Assembly (NCBI GenBank): GCA_905221605.1
Contig: CAJNDS010002836.1
Span: 1-64,000 of the forward strand
Reading direction: 5' to 3'
DNA: 64,000 nucleotides
Source: Symbiodinium natans
Taxonomy: Eukaryota > Sar > Dinophyceae > Suessiales > Symbiodiniaceae
A program made the position numbers and the translations under genes. The notes beneath the pieces are model-generated. The model was not told the origin of the DNA. It ran no database searches and saw only the letters and a program-made list of their open reading frames with translations. This document shows positions 25,974-37,900 of the stretch, in pieces (within the stretch, counting starts at the first letter, position 1; each line of letters starts with the position of its first letter).

Positions 25974-28900
25974 TGTGTGTGGTTGGGGTTGGTTTTAGGG
26001 TTTTAGGGTTTTAGGGTTTAGGGTTTAGGGGTTTAGGGTTTAGGGTTTTAGGGTTTAGGTTTAGGGTTTTAGGGTTTGGGGTTTTTAGGTTTTAGGGTTT
26101 AGGGTTTAGGTTTAGGGTTTTAGGGTTTAGGGTTTAGGGTTTAGGGTTTAGGGTTTAGGTTTAGGGTTTAGGGTTTAGGGTTTAGGGTTTTCCCCCCGCG
26201 ATGGGGTACTAAGATGATCCCCCCCCCCCTTGGTGTGGTTGGGGGTTGGTTTTAGGGTTAGGTTTAGGGTTCAGGTTTTAGTTTTAGGGTTTAAGGTTTA
26301 AGACTTAGGTTTAGGGTTTAGGGTTGGGTTTAGGTTTTAGGGTTTGGGGTTTAGGGTTTACGGTTTAGGGGTTAGGGTTAGGTTTAGGGTTTAGGGTTTA
26401 GGGTTTAGGGTTTTAGGGGTTTAGGGTTTAGGGTTTAGGGTTTTAGGGTTTAGGGTTTAGGGTTTAGGGTTAGGGGTTTTATGGTTTAGGGTTTAGGGTT
26501 TAGGGTTTAGGGTTTAGGTTTAGGACCGTAGAGTAGGCTTGGGGGGGGGGGGGGGGGATTACCATGGGGGGGGTGGGGGGGGGGGGGGGGCCCAGGACGC
26601 TCGACGCTGAACCATATATGTATTCTGCCAAGGGCCTACCGGGGTAGTAGAAGGGGAGTTGCAGTCTCCCCTCGAGCCCTAAGCAAACATCGGGAAACCC
26701 TCAACCCACGTCCTGAACCCGTTCCACGATTGAAGGCTTAGCACGGGACGAAAACAGGGGCTCAGAGTTTTACGTAAGGTTCAGGGGTCCTTGGTCTAGG
26801 GTGTAGGGTGTATAACACCAACAGCCGATGGACTCTCAGTCGAACCTATCCGGCTATCATATGTCTGCCCTGAGGCCTTGCCAGCATCCACGAAGGTCAT
26901 CCGCCTGCCATTCAAAGACCTAAACCAAGTTCAAAATACTAGTAACAAAGATGAGCAAGTAACAAAAGGGGCCGCCTCCACTCCTTGTCAAACCTACTTG
27001 TCCGGCTTCCCTAGGTTTACGTCGAAAACCCTCCCCCTCTTTCTTGGATACTTTTCTTCGGATTTGGGTTCAGGGCTTAGGTTCTCGAGATTCACAATGG
27101 GGATGATCTTATCGGAGCCTACAGCACCCAAAGAAAAGTTGAACTTCGACGGCTACAAGCGGGAGACACTCCGCCTGCACTGTCAGGAGGAACTTAAGAT
27201 TTCCCCCAATAAGGAAACTCTACAACATCCCATACCTTACCGCATAACCCATACTATGATGACCTGCCCTTTTCTAACACATCCGACACCCCAAGCCCCC
27301 AGACCCTGGCCTGCAGCCCCAGCCCATGAGAGCGCGCGCCACCCCACATCCCAGGGTGCCAGCCCCCAGAAGCAGCACCCGCAAATCCTCGCGCAAAGGG
27401 CTCCGGGGTTGTGGGTTCGCCTTCCCAAAACGCCAATGGAAAGCAGGGTTGTTGCTGGTAGCTTTAAGAACTAAGAACCCCAGAAAGGAAAAAAGGAAAT
27501 GGCAAACAACAAAATGTACACGATACAGACAGACAGAGAGAGAGAAGGCGTGCTCAGTGTTCTGTTAGCGTGGCCCCCAGTGCCGCGACCATGTGTTTGT
27601 CACCAGCTCGATGTATGGATGCCTCTTATGCACGCGGGTTTAGGGTTTAGGGTTTAGGGTTTAGGGTTTAGGGTTTAGGCTTTAGGGAGAGCTGGCTCTT
27701 CCTTCATTCGCTCGGGCTGCAGGGAGGGCAGCACTCGCCACTGCATCAGCTTGACGTTGAGGTCCACAGCATTCGCCTCGGGCATGGGACGACCAAGCCA
27801 GCTCTGAAGAAACACAGCGCCTCCATCAAACGCGCGGAGGTTCCCCTTGCCCCAGACAAGGACTATATATGAGGTTGGCGAGAATAAGGGATCCCTATAA
27901 TTCTGCCCCAAATAATAGGATGCCCTTACAAGAAGGACCCCAATAAGGTACCCCTAATATTGTAAACCCCCCCAAATTGGGGTTTCGGGACACAACCAAG
28001 ACCACATGGGCCTGAGCAGCCAGGGCCGAGAACCAGTAGTCAGCCAAGCCACCGCAACAGTTTTGGAGTCGAGGAAGCGGGTGAGGTCCGTGGTAGCGAT
28101 TTTCCTGAGATGCAGGCCAGAGACTGTATGCAACCGAGAAGCACCGGAGCTGTGCAAAGATGGCAGATGAGTTGTTTTTTTTTCTGCCGGGATCTCATGG
28201 TCGTGCACACGGCGAGATTCAAACCCACGCAGTGAGGCTCCCTTTGTGAGCGCGCCCCTTGGGGCACCGTCTTCGGTGGCGCCACGCCACAATTGACAAC
28301 CTGACCTCAGTGCTAGACGACCGCCAAAGCGGGTGCTTCCAGCTGGTTGATCCCACGGAGGTCTACGTCGAAGACCAGGTCGGCCCCGGGCGGAATGGGC
28401 CCTTTGCCTGCATCTCCGTACGCGAGGGCAGCCGGGATGTGCAGTGCCGCTCGTTCTCCGAGGCTCATGTGCTTCAATGCCACCTCCCAACCACGGATGA
28501 CCTGCGAGGTGCCAAGCTCGAAAGCGAACTTGCCATGGTCGAAGATCTTGCCGTCCATCAGGTACCCCGCGTACTGCACAGAGACCACGTCGCCCTGTCG
28601 GGGAAATGTCTTAGCATCACCTGCCCGCACCTGCTTCAGCCTGAGCCCATCCTCCAAAAGGAGGCTCGCAGGGCTTGCCGGCGGTGCAACGGTCATGTTG
28701 CTGGGCTTCGTGTCCAAGCTCTTGCCCACGCCAGCAGCTGAGTCCAGGATGGCTTTCATGGTCTCATCATCCGGTATCTGTCCTTGCTGCACCTTCTCAA
28801 TAAGATCCGGGCTCAAGATCTTCTTCAAAGCGCTTGGGCTGTTGATGACTTGTGACATGGCCGGATTCATTGCGGCCAGCTGCTGCACCATGGGGTCTTG

Positions 28901-31900
28901 CTGCACAGCCTTCATCAGCATCCCAGTGTCATTGCTCAACTTCTGGATCTGCTCCTTCACGCTTCGGTTCTCAAGCTCGGTCCTTAACTGCGGGTCGATG
29001 TAAGCTGCGGAGAGCTCGCCACTCACGCCGCTCATGTCCATCATCTTCATCAATTCATTTGCTGGCATCCGGTCTCCCTGACCCAACGCCTGGAACACCT
29101 TGCTCCACGGCTCCATGCCTGGTGGGAGGGCTCCGCCATGCGCCAAGTCCTCTAGGTTGAAGCTCTGCAGATCCGGCGTCAGAACCTCAGCGCAACATCA
29201 GAGAGCGCAAGCGATGGCTTCACGCAGACTGCACAGATGAACCTCAGCGCATGCTGCACACTTGATTCAGGGCAAGCAGCTGCTTTTTGCTCCTTGGCCA
29301 CCACCACTCCGGAAGGCGCGAGTGCATGCTGGAGCGCTGACACCATGAATGGGACGAGCATCAGCCCACACCAGGTCATTGGAGAGGGCGCCATCCTGAA
29401 ACTCGCACGCCGAGGGTAGTGCTCAACGGAGTCGCGGCTAGCTGCTTCGAGCATAGAGCGGTGCATGTCGCATCAACTCCCGGAGTGCTTCTCTAAAGCA
29501 ACCGGTGCTGGATCTTGCATGGACAAGAGAAAAGCGTCCCCAAGTCTGCAAGGTGTTCCGTCATAGCTGCCCATGGACTTCCAAAGCAGGCCTACACCCC
29601 CAAACCCTGATGAACCCTGCACCTTGATGCCAAGCTTCGACCAACCTGGTCGACTCTCAGCGGGCACGGCCGGCACCTTGGGCACGTCGACGTCAAAGAG
29701 CCGAGATCGGAGGGGCGCTGAGCCAGGGCAGTGGGAAGGCAGGGCTTTGGGTCGCGAGCCTTAGGGTTCAGGGTCGAGGGCATCCTGTTAAGGCTCCGTT
29801 TAGGGGCCGCGCTGCGCGACTGCAACAATGACCACAAGTGCCTCACGTGCCTAGTGACTGAAGTCCGAATGAAGCACATGTAAGCAGCCTACTCCCAGTA
29901 GGTTTGTTGGGGGGGCGGTTCTCGTGAGGCCCGCCTTTGGATTCCCCTTCATACCCCGGGTCCTTTCTTGCAGTCCCCAATCAGCGACCCTTTAACCCTA
30001 AACCCTAAACCCTAAACCCTGATCCTTAAACCCCTGAATCCTAAACCCTAAACCCTAAACCCTCACATCCGAAGGCCATCCTCCGCTTCGCCTGCGCCGC
30101 CGTAGCCCTCGGAACCCGCAGCCAGCTGCGGGTCTCCTCAGCACAGCGGCGAGACGAGGGTTTAGGGTTTAGGGTTTAGGGTTTAGGGTTTCGGTTTAGG
30201 GTTTAGGGTTTAGGGTTTAGGGTTTGGGGTTTGGGGTTTGGGGTTTGGGGTTTGGGGTTTGGGGTTTGGGGTTTTTGGGGTTTGGGGTTTGGGGTTTGGG
30301 GTTTGGGGTTTGGGGTTTGGGGTTTGGGGTTTGGGGTTTGGGGTTTGGGGTTTGGGGTTTGGGGTTTGGGGTTTGGGGTTTGGGGTTTGGGGTTTGGGAC
30401 GAGGGCTCTACTAGACCCAAAGAGTGACAAAGCGCACCCTTCTCTAGCTCATGGTTGGGATAGTATTAGAAATTTGAATTTTCATTCCTTATTGGGTTTT
30501 TGTGCCCGTTAAACGTGTGAAATGTTACCCCGCTATGACAAGGTTCTTGGTTGGATATAAGTTATAAGGGGACCCTGAACGCAAGAAGACGGGCTGAGTC
30601 CCGAAGGGTCTCCACTAAACAGAACCCTAACCCCGAACTAAACCCACGACCCATGAACCCTAAACGGCGTTTAGGGTTTAAGGTTTGGGGTTTAGGGTAC
30701 CCCAAACCCAAAACAAACAAGCCTGATCCAGACCGGGGCACGGAAGCTGAGAATGCGGTACTTCCCCGGGCGATGGAACGCCAAAAGCATCAGGAGGTTC
30801 CTTTGCGGAAAGTGTTTGGTGCAAACCCTGAACCCTGATCCCTATTCCATGTCACCTGTTCCCTGAACCCTACACTGGGTTTGGGGGCCATCGTACTTTC
30901 GGGGTTTGGTAGATTCCTTTTTCAGTTTAGGGTTTAGGGTTCAGGGTTTAGGGTCTAAGGCCAAGGTTCGCGTAGGGGCCACAAACGCCCCTTACTTGGA
31001 TGAACTCCCAAGTGAGATAGAGTGAAAGTCTGGGGTCTGGCGCTTCAATTTGCAAGGCCTCCACCCAACTCCCTGTAGACGAGCCCTAGACCCTGTTTAG
31101 GGCTTCGGGCCCCCGTGGCCACCGGTTTAAGGATTCCTCAAAAATAGGTAAAGCCAACACAGGGGTACCTCAAATACATACAGCCAACAGACGATAATCA
31201 CGATTACAGGAACACCCCAAAAGGGGTCTCCCTTTTTGAAGGGAAGCCACCCATGTTCAAACCTGGTCCTGCTTTCTTAGGGTAGTTACACAGTACTCAA
31301 AAGGGACTCTTTATATATACGCCCTTTTAAAGGACTCCTCATACCCTCCATATGGCCCATACTTCAGAGCCCCTAAAAGGAAGTAAGGCACCATATGAAG
31401 GGCCCATAGAACTGCCCTTAGATGCTTCAAGGCCGTAGCCTCTAAGGGATGAAGCCCAAGAATCTGGAGAGGCCAGCCGGGCGCCTGCGCACAAAAAGCA
31501 GAGGGCTTCGCACGAGGCAACGGAAGCGCCGGCTGGGAGGTTCATGAAGGTACCTATAAGTAGGGCCATAAGCAGGGTAGCTCTGGTCATAGCCTCACTT
31601 AGAAGTACCCCATGAACCTTCATAAGTATGTCCCAAGAGCCCAAAGCAGCACGCAGTCAGAGAGGTCGGGCCTGGAGGCTTAGAGATTCTTAGGATCTAT
31701 AAATATTAGGGTTTAGGGTTTAAGGAGTTTTTGGGTTTAGGGTTTAAGGGTTTGGTGGTTTGGTGGTTTTAGGGTTGAGGGTTTTTGGGGTCCAATGTAG
31801 ACGGAGGGGCCGTTGCGCGCTCTAGCGAAGCAAACGAAGCTTCGGCTGTCTGCCGCAGAAGAGAAAATGCTCGTGAACCCCTGCTGTTAACCATGAATTC

Positions 31901-34900
31901 CAGTCAACGTCACTCCGAAGTCCGAAGCCATGCTTGGGCTACTTGGGCTATTTGGACCATTCTTGGCTCTTTGGGCTATCGCCCTGACATCGGACACAAG
32001 CCTCACCCGAGGCAGGATCGGCGAAAGCCACAACCAGCGCTTCTGCAGTCAGGGCCTGGGTTCAGGGGTTTTGGGGTTTAGGGATTTAGGGGTTTAGGGT
32101 TTAGGGGTTTAGGGGTTTAGGGATTTAGGGATTTAGGGACAGAGGGGTTTAGGGGTTAAGGGACTTAGGGGCTTAGCTTAGGGTTTAGGGCTTGGGGGTT
32201 CAGGATTTAGGGCTTGGAGCTTCCATGGGGTTTAGAGTTCAGGGTGCAGGAATTTGTCTGACCCGGAACTCTGCATATCCACAGCTCTCTTACTAAGTAA
32301 ACGGGAGTTGCTACCAAACTGCGGGTGAACATCACAGAATGAAAGGCGCCCTTTCCTTGTGCGATGTATGAAGGAGCCCGAGGGGCCAAAAGGGTAAAAG
32401 AACGCAACCAGGTTTCCGAGCTACAGACCCCTGCAAGCTACATACCCATGACGAGCCTATAACCCCCAAAAGCCCTATCTATACCCCTTTAAAACCCTGA
32501 AGCTAAGTAGCGCCAGATAAATAAGGGCGCTCGAGTTTGCGGCTTGGAACGCATTGGCTCAAAGGCCGAATAAATCGGTGTGTAGAGTTCGGGGCTGAAG
32601 GGCCTTCAACCCTGAACCCTAAACCCCAAAATTTAGGGTTCGGGGTGCTTGGGGGGTTTCAGGTTCACGGCTTCGAACACCACTGCGCCTTCAGCCGTGG
32701 GAGCTCTGAGAGTGGGTGGACTGACCAAGTAGGGGCTGCAGAGGCCTGGTGCAGGGCTCTACAAGGAACAGCCTAGGGCTTAGGGAACTCTGGGGTTCAG
32801 GGTTTCGGGCTGGGTTTAGGGCTTCGGGCGAGTTCTTCCGTGCTGTGGAAATGGGGAACCACACTTTTGCAAACTGCAAGTGGCCGAGGAGAAAAAAAGA
32901 GGACACCCAACCCTGAACCCTACAGTGGGGTAGGTCTGGGTGCCCTATAAAAATTTTACTAGTATTGCTTGACAAGGAGTATGAAGGGGATTAAGGGTAC
33001 ACAAGTAATAACTCATATGTTCAAACCTACCCCTGTACGACTGTACAAGATGCTTGGGGATGTCAGTCGTAGCTATTGCCTTGGACTCGGCAGTTCCCAA
33101 CGAGCGCGTGAGACCCCTTTGCATGCTTTAAGTAAATACTGAACAGAGCTAGTTGAGTTAAATTTCCATTCCTTCTGGAGTTTAAGTACCCTTAAGATGT
33201 AAAATGCTACGCCACTATGACATAGAGAGACCCTTACACAGGCAAAAGTACATTCTTGGCGACGAGTGCGGCATGGTGCTGGTCTTTTAGCACGGCGCTG
33301 GGCTCGGTAGCAACGACAGGCACCCGCCACACTCTACAACCCTCGAGCCGGGTTTAGGGTTTAGGGGCTAGTGCATCGGAACTTTCTTCGAAAGGTCCCT
33401 CCCTCCATATGGCCAGTGAATTCTAGGACATCCGGAGGGCATCACTACCACGAAAGTTCTGCAATTGGTATCCACACAGCTAATATTACTATACAAGACA
33501 ACATTGATTCAAAACATATATGTACACATGTTGATATGACCTGTTTGTGACATGATAAGACAAGAGATGAGGCTATGGTAAGATATGATGTCATATGACA
33601 GTCCATTACATATCGCCGAATGTTCTATTGCATGATGTGTTCACAGAGATTGATGAACCCATGGGTAGTTCTCTAAATTAGGTCTCTTTGGGATCCTTAT
33701 TTTTAGGGCGCCGTCGTATATAGGACCCCAAAAAGGGACGCTAATTTCGAGAACTACCCTAAACCTTAGGTCCCAAACCCTAAACCATAAACCCTAAACC
33801 CGGAACCCTAGACCCCAAACCCTAAACCTACCCGTATGGTATGGCATGGCGTACGTTGTGCTGCTGTCTGGTTTTCGGGCTCAGGAATGCCGGCCTCGCT
33901 GCGGACGAGGAGTCGCACGCCCGAGTGGCTTGGGTCCTCGCCTACGGCAAATGGGCTGCTTAGGGTTTAGGGTTTAGGGTTTAGGGTTTAGGGTTTAGGG
34001 TTTAGGGTTTAGGGTTTAGGGTTTAGGGTTTAGGGTTTAGGGTTTAGGGTTTAGGGTTTAGGGTTTAGGGTTTAGGGTTTAGGGTTGATGGAACTTTGCG
34101 GTCCGCATGTCGGGCTGCATGACTTAGGCTGGCAAGTCAGGGCTGAGGAATTAGGGAATTAGGGTTACGAGGATTGGAAGCTGGGGGGCTCACGTGTCGG
34201 GTTCCGGGCTTGGGGATGTGGGCTTTCTGGGCCTGGGCCTTCATTGCATCAAGGCGCTGCAAGATGCCAAAACCGCTTCCGCAGCTCCATCTCATCAGCA
34301 TCCACCGTTAATCACATGGCCACTTGAAACGCACCCATCTCGACAACGGTTCACAGTCCGGCGTGCAGATTCTCACTTGGTTCTTGAAGGTACGAATGGC
34401 ACGAAGCATCTAGAATCTAGAACTTCTGGTGACCACCAGTCCTGATCCAGGACCCTAAACCCTAAACAACCCTACAGTCTGAACCACGCAGAGGCCCGGG
34501 CGAAGGCTCCGCGCGAGCTGCGCCACCTCTTTGCGGTCCAGGACGGCCTCCCGAAAGGGCTCTTTAAGCCTGAGTTCAGGATTTGGGGTTTAGGGCTTAG
34601 GGTTTGGGGTTTAGGGCTGAACTCTGCCAATGGAGCAGTTAAGGTCACAGGGTAGGGTCCAGGCTTTAAAAAAAATAGGATTTGTGGTCTGCACAGCGTC
34701 TCGGCTTTTGGGGGTGGATAGTCTACCTATGGTCTATAGGACTTGGGGTTGATAGTCTACGTAGTGTCTAGGCTTTTGGGGCTAGTCATCTATGAAGTTT
34801 CTGGGGCTTGGGCTGGAGGTTGGAGGACCGATGGTTGTGCAGGCTGCAGGGTTGAGGGCTGAGGGCTTGGAAGAAGTCTCGCTTCCAACACCTCACCCCC

Positions 34901-37900
34901 GACCTTCACCAAAATACCCGCGAAGCTTGCGAGGCAAATTGGGCCATACCATAGGGGGCCTTAACACTTAGAATAGGGTTTTGGGGAAGATTGTAGCAAA
35001 ATTATGGAGGGACCATAAGGGAACACACGGCCAGAACCCAAAACGGCAGAGTCAAGCCTTTAAAGTGAAGGAATTAAACAGGGAACAGAACCGCAGGTTC
35101 AAGAGTTGTTTTTTGGGGGGTTTGGCTTTAGACGGTCTCGGGACTTGAACAAGGCTTAGGGTTCGGGGGTATGGTTTGGGTAAGGTTGCGCTCAACCCTA
35201 CACTGTAGTGCCTCCGTTCGCCCAGCAGGTTGCCAGGCCCAAGGCGAAGACAAGCGAAGGGCCGGAACGCTCAAGAGGTAGCTGTAGTGGTACCTGAGGC
35301 TGTGGGCAGATTCTGATTCTTGGGTAGTTTTGAACTTGGGGTTGAGGCTTACAGCGTTTAGGCTCATAGATCTAAAGGGCTTCTGTAAGAGATTGTGTGT
35401 TTAGGGGCCTCGCTCTTTTGAACTTGGACTCTGCACCAGGTGCAGGTCCTGCTGTAAGAGGTGTACCGGTGTATCTGCCGGTGCGAGGCTGCTTTCACGA
35501 TGCTGCTTGCGACCACCCTGCTACATTGAAGGACCCTCAAACAGGGCCTCTCCCCTAATCATCCAAAGGGAGCTCTGACACAAGCTTTCAGCTGCCAAGC
35601 GGACGAGTGCAAAGGCAGGAGGACGTGCATGAACAAACAGCATGAAGCTGCATGACCCTTACGAGGAAGAAACAGACAACCATGTGTTGGAGGTGTTGCA
35701 GACCAATTGGGCGCGGTGGCACCAACTACAGACAACATACATCTTCTAAAGTTCTCCCTCAAACACCATGCTCGGCGCTCACACGGCACACTCCGATCAA
35801 GCAGCCCTCTTCGAAAGCAAAGCCCCGCAGGAGAGGCAACGAACCCCCCCAACTTCTTGCATTCCGACGCCTGGTGGAGCTACTAAGGCGACGATCGCAC
35901 CATGAGCCCCACAAATCCCCAAGCTCTCAGCTGAGGCGCTTCTTGAGGTCAGCGAACGTGCAAAGCAGCAGCCGCCTGCTTCTGAGGGTTGAATGAAGCC
36001 CCTGAACCCCCTCATGCCTGCTTGAAACTGTGGCTCTCGAAACATCTGTCCGGCATCCTAAGATTCAACACCTCGGGTTTACGGTAGACAGGCCCCAGGG
36101 GTTTAGGTTTTCGGATAGGGTTCCAGGGCATAAGGTTTAAGGCTTAAGGTTTAGGGCTTCAGGGAGCACCTCAGTCTGGCGGGTTCGTCGATGGCCGCAC
36201 CGGACTCGATGTCCCCGCGGATCTTCGCCACCGCCTGGCGAAGTCGCAGGATTGCGAGGGCATACCCCACAAGGAAACCCCCTAAACCCTAACCCTAAAC
36301 CCTAAACCCCAAACCCTAAACCCTAAACCCAAGGGACGTTTCGGGGACCTTGTGCCACCACTGGGCCTTTGAATCTGAGGGCTGTGCTCAAGTGTTCCCT
36401 TTTCAGGGGGATCTCGCTTGAGGTCCCCTGAGAGGAACCTGGGAAAAGAAATTGCCCCCTTCTAGTTGGAGCCGAACTCAGCAGAAAAGAGAAGCATTTA
36501 GGTTGGGGGTTAGGGGAGGAGGCGCCGACCCCTTCTTCGCTACTTCGCTCTATGGCAGTGTGGCACTGTTGTCTGTTGTCATCGTGTCTCCGGAAGACCA
36601 GAACCGCAGACCCCTACACCCTGCGCCAAGCGAATGTCAAGCCCGCAGTACGTCGAGCAAAAAACTGTCGCCTGCTTTCGAGACGTAAATTCCAAACTCC
36701 TCACCCCCAAATCCCGAAAACCCCTAAAAACCCAAACCCGAAACCCCTGGAGCCTAAACTCTCGAAACCCCACACTCCTCGAACACCTAGGTAAAACCTC
36801 GAAACCCCTCCAAACCCCAAACCCTGCTCCAAACCCTAACCCCCAAACCCTAAGCCCTCCCTCGACCCTAAACCCCTTAAGCCCGCTAAACCCTCAACCC
36901 TAAAAAACCCCAAAGCGCCCTGTACCCGAAGCATAGACTTCCCTAACGTACTAACCCCCCCCACCCCCTCCCCGACCCTAAACCCTAAACCCTCAACCCG
37001 AAACCCCAAGCCCCAAGCCCCAATCCGCACCCTCTCCGGCCTCGGCCAAGCAGCTCGCGCGCGCTTCCGCGTTCCCGAGGAAGCCCCGGAACTCCTCAAA
37101 AGAGTGAAGAGTCTGGCTTTGAGGGCTGTTGGTGGTTTCGATTTGAGGGTTGAAGATCTAGGGTTGAGGGTTTCGGGTTCAGGGTCGAGTTGTTCAGGGT
37201 CGAGGGGAAAGGGTTGGCTTTCTCGAGGGCGTGGGCGACAGTCGCGCTGGCGCCTCCTCAGTGTTGAAGTTCTTCCTTGGCTCGCGCGAGCGTGAGGAAG
37301 AAGCTGGGAAAACTGTGCTGCAAGCCTAGATGTACAAAGACATGGCAAGAACCCCAGATTGTAATCCCTATTAAAGGGCTGTTAGAAAAAGGCAGAGAAA
37401 AAGGGTAAACATCCCAACCTTAAAACCCTGAGCCTCTCTGCCCGAAGCCTGAGCCTTCGAAACCACCTTGAGCCCCTACACCTACACCCTGAATGGCCCT
37501 AAATCCTAAACTCCAAGCTGCTATGTGCTTAAGAACTCCTAACAGAATAGACTAGTCTTCCTTATAAGGGTAGTGTAGCGAATTGTTATCTTCTGCTTTT
37601 TTGTTGTGTGCTCGTAGGGTTTACTCAAGGGTTGCTGCCCAAGGGGCAGCTCGCCCGAGACGGCAACACCTCCGGAGGGCAGATGCGGCTCCTGCAGGCA
37701 GAGGGATTTCAGAGTTTCGGCTTCTGTTGGTAGTGAGGCTCCGGAAAAAAGCTCGCGGGCCTAGATAGTTCAGTGTAGACCCAAAAGAGCGCCTTCATTC
37801 AGGGCTTTAGGGCTTTCGGGATTTTGGGGCTTTAGTTCTAGGCCTGCCTTGCCCTAGGGAGCACAGGGAACCCCTCACACCTTGGATCCCGTGCCTTGGG

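Noticed and set aside
26905-27474. A long plus-strand frame (198 codons from 26878).
   Set aside because: It runs opposite to two ATG7 exons (26877-26904 and 27311-27387) and has no family resemblance.
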